A stretch of 64,000 bases of DNA, from the NCBI RefSeq assembly GCF_007859855.1, contig NZ_SJPK01000004.1, positions 482,322-546,321 of the forward strand, given 5' to 3'. Made by a program: the position numbers and the translations under genes. The notes beneath the pieces are model-generated. The model had not been told where the DNA came from and did no database searches. It was given only the letters and a program-made list of their open reading frames with translations. This DNA is from Allorhodopirellula solitaria (lineage in GTDB: Bacteria; Planctomycetota; Planctomycetia; Pirellulales; Pirellulaceae). Positions 25,655-35,200 of this stretch are shown piece by piece; position 1 is the first letter of the stretch, and the number at the start of each line of letters is the position of its first letter.

Positions 25655-27960
25655 TTTGGGAACCTTTCTAGATTCTGCTGCATGCTCGCCAAAGCCTTCA
25701 GATAACGAGGCTCACTTGGACGACGTCGAGCAAGCGACTGCATTAGGTTGCGCGCTTGGGTCATGGCGTGACGAGCTTCTTCGTTACCTGCTTGCCGATA
25801 CAGCAAGCGACCAAAGTTGTTGTAGGTGATGGCAAGTTCCTCGGTGTAGTGAACGTTCATAGGCATGATTTCAATGAGTTCACGAAAATGCGTGATTGAT
25901 TCCTGGTAGGCGGCGATCGCATCGTCGGGGCGATCCAAACGCGTCAGGAGCGAAGCTTGGTTGCTCAGACTCATCGCCAAGGCGCGCATATTTTCGTGAG
26001 GTGTGTTTTCAGTTTGCATGGGTTTCTGGTTTGCGACCTGGACGGTGAGACCGCGGAGGGCCTCGATCGCCTTGTAATTCAACGCGAGAGACTGTTCAAG
26101 ATCATCGGCTTGGAGAAGATGACTCAGGTTGTTCCAAATCAGTGCCGCGGTCAGTGTTTCCAGGGGGCCACGATCCTTTCCGTTCGAGAGTTCCTCGGTC
26201 GCGAGTTCAAATTCGCGACTCGCCTCTTTATCACGGTTCATGGATGTGAGCAGCAAACCGAGGTTGCCACGCACGGTCGCCAAAGTTGCGGGCTGATTTA
26301 TCGCGGTGAGTCGTTTGATCGCCTCCTGATAAACTGCTTCGGCTTTGGCAGTCTTGCCGTGCTGGGCGTGCAAGATCGCGATGCTGTTTTGGCAGAGTGC
26401 GATCTCGTGATCGTTCGACGGGGACGAAGGCAGCTTAGCTAAGATCGTGGCTGCCCGCTCGTAGGCGGCCAGGGCTCGCCGAGTCGCACCAACTTCTTCA
26501 ATGATCTTTGCTGCTCGAAGATGGGTTTGGGCAAGTTCATTTTGAAGTTCAGCAGCCGATTCGACTTCGTCTGCAAAACGCTCGTAATACGTCAACAGGT
26601 CACGCACGAGTTCTTCACGAAGTGATTCTGCGCCTGCTACGCCCCGCAGTCGTTCAGCCGCCATCAAACCGAAGTGGTCGAGTACTTCACGTGTTTGTTG
26701 AAAATTGGCATTGGCCTGCTTGAGATTTCGATCCGCAGCAATCAGGTTTTGATCAGATTGCAGTAAGGCAGCCTGCAGGGCCGTCTTCTGCTGTGCGAAC
26801 TTTGTCATCGCCAGCAGTGACGTCATCAAAGCGATTAGCACCGTGATAGCGGAAATAGCAACGCTACGTCGGTGCCGTAGCGTCCATTTCGTCATGCGGT
26901 CAGCGAGCGACGGTCGCCGGGCGAGAATGGGGCGAGCCGCCAGTACACGGCGTAGGTCTTCGGCGAGGTCGCCCGCGGTGAGGTAACGCTCTCCCGGTTC
27001 GGCCGCCACTGATTTCATCAGCACCGTTTCGATGTCACGCGAGACAAGTGGATTCACGCGTCGAACATGGACGTGATCGCCCTCGCTGAAGCGTTCTCCC
27101 CGCAACATCTCACAGAGCGTGATGCCAATTGAATAGATGTCGCTGCGATGATCAACGAGCGCGGGGTTACCCATCGCCTGTTCTGGGCTCATGTAGCGAA
27201 GTGTGCCCACGACCGCACCACTTCCGGTAATCCCTTCTCGATCGCCTCCGCTGGTTCGACGACAGCGAGCCAAACCGAAGTCGGTTACCCAGACTTTGCT
27301 GTCGCGGTCAACGATCAAGTTCGAGGGTTTGATATCCCGATGGATCACGCCGCAACGATGTGCATGGTCGATCGCCTCGGCAGCCTGTAGGGTCCAGCGG
27401 ATCGCACGTGGGATCTCGGGCGGTTCGTCATAAATGAACTCATCGAGCGAGCGGCCGTGAATCAACTGCATGCTGTAGCAGTGAACTCCCTCTTCGATAC
27501 CCGCCCCGTAAATTGGCACGATGTTCGGATGGTGCAGTCCACCGGCGGCCTGTGCTTCGATTATGAACCGTGCGATCTGTTGCTGATCCAACGTGGCCGA
27601 AGTCGGCAGAACTTTCAAGGCAACAATTCGTTCGAGCGAAATCTGTCGTGCTTCGTAAACGATTCCCATTCCGCCACGACCGATCTCACGCTGGATTTCA
27701 AAGTCGCCTATTTTCTTAGCGACCAGACTTTCCCAACTCGCATTGGCGGGCGGACACTCGCTTTCGGGTGCAAATCCGTGAAGGGCGTCCAAGCTGGCGA
27801 GTAATCCAGGTAAGCGTTCAGCAATCGATCCGTCGGGGTAACGACGCTCACAGTCCGCAAGGAAGTCGCCGTGTGCGATCGAGCCAGTCGAACGACGCTC
27901 CACATACTCATCGAGAATGACTAACAGCCTTTCATCCGTCGTGGCTTGGTCCAGGATCAT
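25651..27960 (-). CDS. Membrane Ser/Thr protein kinase with TPR-like extracytoplasmic part
   Basis: A 769-aa PknB-type kinase. Glycine loop IGRGGMG (93-99), ATP-anchoring Lys116 (VALKVLP), catalytic HRDIKPSN (207-214) and DFG (227-229) are all intact, so it should be active. The kinase domain spans about 86-345. A membrane helix follows (SVAISAITVLIALMTSLLAM), then coiled coil and a long helical region with TPR-like repeats (for example ALAAYERAATILAKLP, AEAVYQEAIKRLTAI, IAAYQESITHFREL). It overlaps both neighbours by 4 bp (ECF sigma upstream, LEPR protein downstream), so all three form one coupled unit. Likely role: phosphorylating the sigma factor or its regulators in response to an envelope state; that link is inferred from context. 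Confidence 0.92.
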   Translation of the reverse strand: MILDQATTDERLLVILDEYVERRSTGSIAHGDFLADCERRYPDGSIAERLPGLLASLDALHGFAPESECPPANASWESLVAKKIGDFEIQREIGRGGMGIVYEARQISLERIVALKVLPTSATLDQQQIARFIIEAQAAGGLHHPNIVPIYGAGIEEGVHCYSMQLIHGRSLDEFIYDEPPEIPRAIRWTLQAAEAIDHAHRCGVIHRDIKPSNLIVDRDSKVWVTDFGLARCRRTSGGDREGITGSGAVVGTLRYMSPEQAMGNPALVDHRSDIYSIGITLCEMLRGERFSEGDHVHVRRVNPLVSRDIETVLMKSVAAEPGERYLTAGDLAEDLRRVLAARPILARRPSLADRMTKWTLRHRRSVAISAITVLIALMTSLLAMTKFAQQKTALQAALLQSDQNLIAADRNLKQANANFQQTREVLDHFGLMAAERLRGVAGAESLREELVRDLLTYYERFADEVESAAELQNELAQTHLRAAKIIEEVGATRRALAAYERAATILAKLPSSPSNDHEIALCQNSIAILHAQHGKTAKAEAVYQEAIKRLTAINQPATLATVRGNLGLLLTSMNRDKEASREFELATEELSNGKDRGPLETLTAALIWNNLSHLLQADDLEQSLALNYKAIEALRGLTVQVANQKPMQTENTPHENMRALAMSLSNQASLLTRLDRPDDAIAAYQESITHFRELIEIMPMNVHYTEELAITYNNFGRLLYRQAGNEEARHAMTQARNLMQSLARRRPSEPRYLKALASMQQNLERFPK

Positions 27961-28598
27961 CTTTCGTTCTCTACGTCGAGTATGTCACGCAGTGCTTCAA
28001 TGGCCCGCAACCACAACATCCGCACTGCACCGTGGGATCGCTCCATCTGCTCCGCGACTTCAGGGAAGCCCAGGCCTTCGATGCTCCGCAGCATCAGTAC
28101 TTCGCGATGGTCTTCTCTCAACTGCGCCAGCGCATTGGCGACGCGAACGCTACGTTCATGGTTGGCCAATTGCGAGCCGGGTGAGCGGTCAGATGCTATC
28201 AGAAAATTCTCGAGACGGACCGAGGACTGGTCTAGCCACTTGCCGACGGTCTCAAGCGAGACTTCTCTTCGAACATCACGAGCCTGAGCATCCACGTGCG
28301 TCTGGATCAAGGTTTGGATCCTTCGCGTCAGGATGGCCTTCAGCCAAGTCACAAACTCGCCTCCGGTAGTGCCTCGAAATTCGGAGAAACCGCGAGTTGC
28401 ATTCAGCAGGGTTTCCTGGACTACGTCGGACTCACTCGCACGCACACGCAGACGTGCCCGGATCTGTGAAGCGGCCAATAAGCGAATGTAGTTTTGGTAG
28501 AGCCCGAAAAGCGTACCCAGAGCGGTCGCATCGCCCATTCGGGCGGATTGGAGCAAGTTATCGACTCGAGCATACTCGGAGTTGTTTGGGCTGGTCAA
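27957..28598 (-). CDS. ECF sigma factor coupled to Ser/Thr kinase
   Basis: A 213-aa sigma factor. Region 2 reads LGTLFGLYQNYIRLLAASQI, then SDVVQETLLNATRGFSEFRG and FVTWLKAILTRRIQ. Region 4 reads LREDHREVLMLRSIEGLGFP, then VAEQMERSHGAVRMLWLRAI. It overlaps the downstream kinase gene by 4 bp. No zinc-finger anti-sigma gene is present, and ECF factors of this planctomycete type are thought to be controlled by the co-encoded kinase instead. First gene of the operon; its promoter should lie in the 28599-29488 gap. Confidence 0.9.
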   Translation of the reverse strand: MTSPNNSEYARVDNLLQSARMGDATALGTLFGLYQNYIRLLAASQIRARLRVRASESDVVQETLLNATRGFSEFRGTTGGEFVTWLKAILTRRIQTLIQTHVDAQARDVRREVSLETVGKWLDQSSVRLENFLIASDRSPGSQLANHERSVRVANALAQLREDHREVLMLRSIEGLGFPEVAEQMERSHGAVRMLWLRAIEALRDILDVENER

Positions 28599-29488
28599 TC
28601 ATACTCCTTATTGGTGGTTTGCTTGGCGGGGATTTATAGAATGCTATGCCGATGGACATAGTTTGCTCTAGATTGTCACGCCAAAATCTGGGAATGGCGA
28701 CGACATAATCTGGGTAATCAGAGTCATGACGGCGCCGGAAGTCCAGGACGCAGTCCTCGCCGTTTCCCAAATCTTCAGATGTCGAAGCGACGGTAGCACG
28801 TCACAGCTGGTCTCAGTCCGCAGCTACGCGTGCAAGTTTCGAACCAAAGTCGGGATAGGGGCAACATCAGGAAGCGTGTTTTGCTGTTGACGCTGATGTG
28901 ACTCCAACGGCGTAACTTCAGAATTCGCTGCGGCCTATGTCTTGGACTAGCTGCTGGCGTTGTATACGCCCCTTTAGAATATCGCCGCCAACTGCATCGC
29001 TTGGGCTGGAGAACTGACGCTTCTCACTGCCGGGGGGGCGATATCAGCCAGGTCGATGCCGGGCCGAACATGGTGGGACCCTCCGACGGAAGGAGGCATC
29101 AATGGGTTGGATAAGCTGCGTGAGGCCAAAGAGTCCCCACACGCAAAAAGTACGCTTCGGTCGGATGAGCCAAGGAAACCGGGATTTAGGGCCTGTGCAC
29201 GCGTCAGGCCGGGGAGGGCAAGCAGAGAAAGTCAGCGTACCCCGCCACTCGCTTCGCTCGGCCCTGTCAGGCGGGGGGGTGAACGGAAATGAGGCACTTC
29301 CTACCTCCTGTGTTCCTGATCGGCAGCAGGGTTCTGCAACGTTGTGTATCGGGTGCGAAGAGACCATACTGGTAGGAAGACTCGTTGAACCGCGCGCTCC
29401 TCGCTGCGTATTTTCTCGGCGATGGCGACGGGAATTGCCCACACGGTTAACCGATTGACCACCAAAGCCTCAAAAAGGAATCCAACGC
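28599..29488. other. 890-bp intergenic region
   Basis: No supported gene. It separates the leftward sigma-kinase operon from the rightward methyltransferase-like gene, so it should contain both promoters. The part at about 29040-29300 is GC-rich and repeat-like (CTCGCTTCGCTCGG, TCAGGCGGGGGGG) and gives a 132-aa leftward frame that looks like translated repeat rather than protein. Confidence 0.45.
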
Positions 29489-30181
29489 ATGTCACTTCAG
29501 TACCGTCCCTACGTCCTTGCACTGGCAACGGCGACGCTATGCTTGGCCACCTCCGTCGTTTCTGCTCAACGCGGGGGCGGCCCGCGAGGTGATCGTAACT
29601 CCGGCGACCTCGAACTCGAAAAGCCGCCGGTCCCACACAATGACTTTGAAGAGAATGCGTTAAAGGTGCTCGACGACATCGCCGCTAACCAGCCCTTTCG
29701 CAATGTTCCTGAGAACGACGGTCGACTGTTGCGGATCATGGCACAATCCATGGGAGCCAAAAACGTTGTCGAACTGGGAACGTCAACCGGCATCTCAGGG
29801 ATCTGGATCGGATTGGCGCTGAAAGAGACCGGCGGCAAGTTGACGACCTACGAGATTGACGCGGATCGTGCCGCGAAGGCTCGCGATAATTTTGAACGAG
29901 CCGGATTGAGTGATGTGATCACGATCGTCCAAGGCGATGCTCATGAGAACTTGAAGTCGTACGAAGGAACCGTCGACATGGTGTTTCTGGATGCAGACAA
30001 GGAAGGCTACATCGACTACCTCAACACGCTGATGCCCAAACTGCGTCCAGGTGGACTTATCTTGGCCCACAACATCAACCCACGCATGGCTCATCCGCCG
30101 TTCATGGAAGCGATCACGACCAATCCGAACCTGGATACCGTCGTTCGCGGCGGCATGTCGATCTCGCTCAAGAAGAAATAG
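29489..30181 (+). CDS. Exported SAM-dependent O-methyltransferase-like protein
   Basis: A 230-aa protein with an N-terminal signal peptide (YVLALATATLCLATSVVSAQ), then a class I methyltransferase core of the catechol/caffeoyl-CoA OMT type: SAM motif I VVELGTSTGISG, TYEIDADRAAKARDNF, and VFLDADKEGYIDYLN carrying a metal-site Asp. The usual second metal motif DN after GGLI is HN here (LILAHNINP). AAAAGGAA lies upstream of the ATG. SAM is a cytosolic cofactor, so a secreted member is odd: it may act in another compartment, use another ligand, or be non-catalytic. Function is not assigned beyond the fold. Confidence 0.8.
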   Translation: MSLQYRPYVLALATATLCLATSVVSAQRGGGPRGDRNSGDLELEKPPVPHNDFEENALKVLDDIAANQPFRNVPENDGRLLRIMAQSMGAKNVVELGTSTGISGIWIGLALKETGGKLTTYEIDADRAAKARDNFERAGLSDVITIVQGDAHENLKSYEGTVDMVFLDADKEGYIDYLNTLMPKLRPGGLILAHNINPRMAHPPFMEAITTNPNLDTVVRGGMSISLKKK

Positions 30182-30260
30182 ATTCTCCGCGTCAGCCAAC
30201 GGATTGCGATGTTGTCTGCCAAAGGCGAGGAGCGATCGAACACCCGCGTCATGGGAATCT

Positions 30261-30279
30261 GATTGCGTCAAACGCAATC
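30261..30279. terminator. Hairpin after methyltransferase-like gene
   Basis: GATTGCGT-CAA-ACGCAATC is a perfect 8-bp stem with a 3-nt loop, between the rightward methyltransferase-like gene and the convergent sulfatase. There is no U-run, so factor-dependent or merely RNA-stabilising action is possible. Confidence 0.45.
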
Positions 30280-30360
30280 GGGGGAAAGGAGCCGAATCGC
30301 TGATTCCATCTCACCAGCCCGTTTGGCTTTTCCTGCGTAGTTGAAATCGGCTTGCAAACC

Positions 30361-31914
30361 CTAGTCGGTGATGGGGGCCGAGGACTCGCGTGCAGCCATG
30401 ACCCGCGACCGGAGCTGCTCGGCCAGTTCCGCCAGCAATGGGTCGTCGTCCGATAGGGCGGTGGTTTCGCCAGCGTCCTCTGAAAGATTGGTTGCAACCG
30501 CTGCGGCCACGGATCCCGCGTCGTTCTTTTCCCACCACTGCGTGTAACGATGATCCGCGGTACGGATCGAATGGCCAATCGTACTGACCTTGTCGACGCG
30601 GGCCGGATAGGACGAGTAAGCGCTACTGCGGGCTTCGACAGAAGGATCCCCAAGGGTTTTCGCGAACGATTCTCCTTGGAGATGCGATGGCAGTGGAACG
30701 TCGACAAGTTCACAGAGGGTGGGATAGAGATCGATCAACTCGACGAGTGAGGACGTGTGCGTTCCATGGGAGCTTTCCATCCCTGGAGTACGCATGATGA
30801 GTGGCACACGGGTATCGACTTCGAAATTCGTATGCTTGCACCACGAGGAATGATCGCCAAGTTTCCAGCCATGGTCGCCCCACAGAATGACGATCGTGTC
30901 GTCGGCTAGACCGTTGCTTTCCAAGGCGTCGAGCAAGCGTCCAATGTGGGCGTCGGTGTAGGACACGCAGGCATGGTATCCGTGTAGCAGTCGCTTATTC
31001 AGAGGATCGGGCCAAGCCGTTGGAGCCTTGCCGGCCGGGATGCCGCCATAGTAAGTGATTTCACCTGGGTTCAGGTTGGCAGCCCCACGCGGATACCCGG
31101 GGGGGATTTCAGAGTTCGGCGGCATGTGAAAATCCTCTCGTTGATACAGATCCCAGTATTTCTGTGGGGCGACAAACGGCAGGTGCGGCTTGGTAAAGCC
31201 AACGGCGAGAAAGAATGGTTTCTGCTCATCAAGCATGTTCTCCTCGAGCGGTGTTTTGGCGGAGCTCTCCGGCCGACCACCGAGCTGGTTGATCAACCCG
31301 ACGGCAAGGTCGGCTCGTCTGCCGTCGACGTAGGCGTCGTCGGCAACGTCGATCGATTCGGTCACCGGACCTCGTTTGGGTCCCTTGCCCGTCTCCTGAT
31401 GCGCCTTCGCATTGCGATCTTGAATCGCGATGTTTTCTGGGGCGACCCAATGGGTTCTTTGTTTCACATCAAACCATCGATCCCAGTTGTCGCCATCGAC
31501 CGCATCGTGACCGGAAGCCCCGTGATAGATCTTTCCGAGGCCGAGTGTGAGGTAGCCGTGCTCCCGGAGGTGCGCGTTGAGCGTTGTCACGCCAGCGAGT
31601 TTTTTTCGCCATCCATTGACGTGAAAGCTTCGCAAGCCGGTTGATTCGGGATACAGACCGGTCATCAGCGAGATACGTGAGGCACCGCAGACCGCTTGGT
31701 TGCAGTACGCGCGGTCGAACCGCATGCCGCTGGCCGCTAGCCGATCAAGATTGGGGGTGATCGCTTCGTGCCCGTAGCAGCCCAGTTCGGGACGCAGATC
31801 GTCAACAGCGATGAACAGGATATTGGGCCGATCTGCGGCGAACGATGAGCCCGAAATGGCAATGAGCAACATTGCAGCATACAAGCCAGGAGATAGGCAA
31901 CATGATTTCAACAT
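30361..31914 (-). CDS. Secreted sulfatase (iduronate-2-sulfatase type, CGASR motif)
   Basis: About 517 aa from ATG 31914, chosen for its signal peptide (GLYAAMLLIAISGSSFAADR); the open frame upstream runs through a transposase remnant in another phase. NILFIAVDDLRPELGCYGH gives the metal-binding Asp pair, C76-G-A-S-R80 the formylglycine motif (Ala in place of the commoner Pro, as in many planctomycete iduronate-2-sulfatase relatives), and VILWGDHGWKLGDHSSWCKH the second metal/substrate region, whose form is typical of the IDS-like group. Substrate is probably a sulfated polysaccharide. It is monocistronic and convergent with the methyltransferase-like gene. Confidence 0.92.
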   Translation of the reverse strand: MLKSCCLSPGLYAAMLLIAISGSSFAADRPNILFIAVDDLRPELGCYGHEAITPNLDRLAASGMRFDRAYCNQAVCGASRISLMTGLYPESTGLRSFHVNGWRKKLAGVTTLNAHLREHGYLTLGLGKIYHGASGHDAVDGDNWDRWFDVKQRTHWVAPENIAIQDRNAKAHQETGKGPKRGPVTESIDVADDAYVDGRRADLAVGLINQLGGRPESSAKTPLEENMLDEQKPFFLAVGFTKPHLPFVAPQKYWDLYQREDFHMPPNSEIPPGYPRGAANLNPGEITYYGGIPAGKAPTAWPDPLNKRLLHGYHACVSYTDAHIGRLLDALESNGLADDTIVILWGDHGWKLGDHSSWCKHTNFEVDTRVPLIMRTPGMESSHGTHTSSLVELIDLYPTLCELVDVPLPSHLQGESFAKTLGDPSVEARSSAYSSYPARVDKVSTIGHSIRTADHRYTQWWEKNDAGSVAAAVATNLSEDAGETTALSDDDPLLAELAEQLRSRVMAARESSAPITD

Positions 31915-31969
31915 TGATTCGTTCCGATTTGCGTTGGCGCAGGGCTGGCGGATACCTGGAACCCCTTTT

Positions 31970-32195
31970 TTAGCTTGCTGGATTGCTCCCGTGAAGGGCT
32001 GCGAACCCCTCGGGCGTCTGGTAGCTGAGGGTTGGGTGGATGCGTGGTGTGTTGCAGAACATTCCGATGTATTCAAACACGCTTGGTACTGTTTCATTGA
32101 AATCGGCGAACGCCTCGTTCCTTGACCCACACCTGTTTCAGAGACCTGAAGGAATGCTCCATCACGGAGATGGGATAGGAATCATCGTGCGCTTG
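31970..32195 (-). pseudogene. IS3-type transposase C-terminal remnant
   Basis: Read leftward, this stretch encodes SVMEHSFRSLKQVWVKE and, after a frame change, ADFNETVPSVFEYIGMFCNT followed by PRIHPTLSYQTPEGF. These match the end of the DDE integrase domain of IS3-family OrfB (usual pattern DNAxxESFFxxLK ... FxYIExFYNxxRxHxxLGYxxPxEF). The frameshift and the lack of any upstream part make it a decayed fragment. It sits directly upstream of the sulfatase start at 31914. Confidence 0.75.
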
Positions 32196-32268
32196 AATTC
32201 TGCGGTGAACGTTCGCCAGTCGTGGGCTAACGCAGTGGTCAAAGTTCAAGCTCCGAATTCAGGGTGTC

Positions 32269-35200
32269 TTATGGGAGTGCAATTCGATGCCGGTCATCGG
32301 TCATACCGGTGGACGTTGAAGGAGGATTGTTGTTCTCGCGAAGCCGAGATGAGGGGGACTGGAAGGAGTAGAGGACGGGGATGACAATAAGCGTCAGTGC
32401 GGTCGCAAACGTAAGACCACAGATGAGCAACCAAGCTAAACCTTGCCACAGCGGGCCGCCGGCAAGGGCGAGGGGAATGAGGCCGCCCACGGTGGTCGCG
32501 GTTGTCAGAAAGATCGGCATCAGGCGTTGCCGAGCAGCGTAGACGATGGCAGCATGATATTCGTTGCGTGTCAGAGGCCGCGCTGTCTCGGCTGATGTTT
32601 TCTCCACGACGATGTCAGCAAATTCAACGAACAGGATGGCCGAATTCAATACGATTCCGAACAATGCCAACACGCCAAGCTGCGGCATGAAACCAAACGC
32701 ATTGTCGGTCACCCATAGACCAAACAAAGATCCCACAAGGGCGAGCGGCAAGGTCACCATGATGATTGAAGTGCGGGAGAGACTGTTGAATTGAAAAATC
32801 AATAGCAGAACGATTGCAATAAATGACATGCCAAACGAACGAAACATCTTCCCTTGCGCCTTCATCGACTCTTCGAGAGCGCCGCCGATCTCGATGCGAA
32901 ATCCGGGAGGCAATTCGGCTTTCACCTGCTCCATCGCCTCGCAATGGAAGACTCGATTGGTAATGTCGTTTCCGGACGCGCCGTAGTTAATCTGCGATCG
33001 GACTTCGATTGTTCGGTTTCCGTCGCGTCGATCGATCGTCTCCAAACGCCATTGCGGTTCGACGTTTGCAATCGCTGCCAGTGAAACCTTGCCGACTCGG
33101 CTTTCGATGTGAGAGTTGTTGACGGCACCAAGCGACTGGCGGCTTTCAGGTTTCAATCGAAAGTAGACCGGGATTTGCCGGTCTCCCTCGCGATACATCG
33201 TCAGTAGTTTTCCCGAGTAATAGGCGTCGAGCGTTGAGGCAACCTCCGCGTTGCGAATTCCTGAAAGGCTCGCTCGATCGGAATCGACATCGACGAACAG
33301 CTGCTGGCCAGAGACGCCCCACGAATCGTTGACGTCCCAGGTGTCCGGTTCGGCATCCACGATCGACTTGACGCGGTTGGCGATGCGTCGGAGTTCGCGT
33401 GCGTCTGCAAGTCCGTTACCAACGACCCGCAACACGACAGGGTCCGCCGGTGGGCCTAGAGCCAACTCGACCGGTACCACTCGGGCGCCAGCGATCGGGG
33501 AAAGCCCCAAGGCTTCGTCTCCCCGCCGCGCAACGACACGCAGTTTCTCGGAAAAATCGTGGGTGAACTCTCCCTTGGTCGTGTGGATCAGGATTTCGGC
33601 GTAGTTGGGCTTCAGCGCTTCCGGTTCCCATGTCAGGTACCAGCGCGATCCACCTCCGCCGACGATGGTACGCATGTTGAGCAATCGTTGATGCGAATTT
33701 CCTTCGGCATCGACATGCGGGCTGAGCGCGCGGATCATCTCTTCCACTTTGCGAGCAACGCGGTTGGTTTGTTCAATCGAAGCCGATTCGGGCAAATAGA
33801 TCTCAACGGCAAATTGGTCGCGCTGCGTCAGTGGAAAAAACTCGCTCGAAACGGGAAGCTGAATCGCAAGCACCAATGTGCCGAAGGAGGCAAGGATGGT
33901 GACAAGCCGATGGCGCAGCGCCCAAGCGACTGCGCTGCCGTAGATCCGATAGAAGCCGCGAGCTGCTCCCGTTTGCACAGGCGAAGCTCCCGCTTTCTTC
34001 CTGCGAAGACCGCGCCACGCGGTTCCAAGCCTATCCATCAGCCACGGCAGCGGCGCGGATGGGCGAGACGGGTCACGCGGTGGCCGAATGAACCAGGCGG
34101 CAAGAATGACGCAAAAGGTCATGGCCAGTACCCAGCTGACAGCCAGGGTGATGGACAATGTGATTGGCAGACTGTAGATGAATTCGCGGTTGGCACCATC
34201 CATCGCAATCAACATTGGGATAAAGGCGGCAACCGTCGTTGCGGTTCCGCTGAGCATCGACGGGCCAAGCATTTTCGCACCGGCGACCGATGCATCGCGA
34301 GGACTCATGCCGGCGATTTGGTTCGTGCGACTCTGGTCGCATACCTGAACCGCATTGTCGACCAACAAGCCGAGCGAGATGATCATCGACGCCAATGACA
34401 TCTGTTCTAGCTGGACATCAAAAAGGGTGATGATCGCCAGCGACGCGATGACAACAAACGGGATGTTGGCCGCCATGACGGCAGCCGTGCGAAAGCCGAC
34501 AACCAGATACACCAGGACAACCACAACCAGAATCGCCTGGGCGATGTTCTCGCCAACTTCGCGAATACGTTGCTTCACACTGTCCGATTGATCGGAAATG
34601 ATCGACACCGCCAGATCGGGTGGCAACACCCCGGTGCTTTGCAACTGGGCGACGCTTTCCTTGGAACGGTCGCAGATGTCAATGATGTTGGCGCCTGACT
34701 TCATCGATACAGCAAGGATGATCGTGGGCGTCTCCAGATCGGGTGTTCCGTAGCGGCAAATCTGCTGGGGCGGGTCGATGTAGCCACGCCGAACGTTTAA
34801 CCCCATGTTTCTGAGCTGCACTTGATTGACCGCTGCATCGCCCACTTCGTCTCTGGTCGCCACGACACCAACGACCAACGAGTCAAACGCCTCCACCGCA
34901 CTGGCATCACCGCTGGGCTTGACAAAAAAACGTCCGTCTTCGCCGTCGATTTTTCCACCTGGTGCCACGATATTTTGCGACTGGGCGAGTCCTTCGATTT
35001 GATCTGTCGTCAATTCGAGCGCCGACCAATTCCCTTCGTCTGTCTCGATGTAGATCGCCTCTTCCTGCACTCCGAAGCGACTGACTAGCGAGACACCGGG
35101 TAGCAGCCGAAGCGAATCGCGTATGCGTTCAGAAAAAAGATCGAGCTGCCGTGGCGAGTAGGCATATTTCGGAGCGATGACTGAATCCCCGTCGAGCGGT

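Noticed and set aside
29044..29442. 132-codon leftward frame
   Set aside because: Composition and wording look like a translated GC-rich intergenic repeat; no start context.
33559..34398. 279-codon rightward open frame
   Set aside because: Antisense to the RND permease; basic and domain-less.
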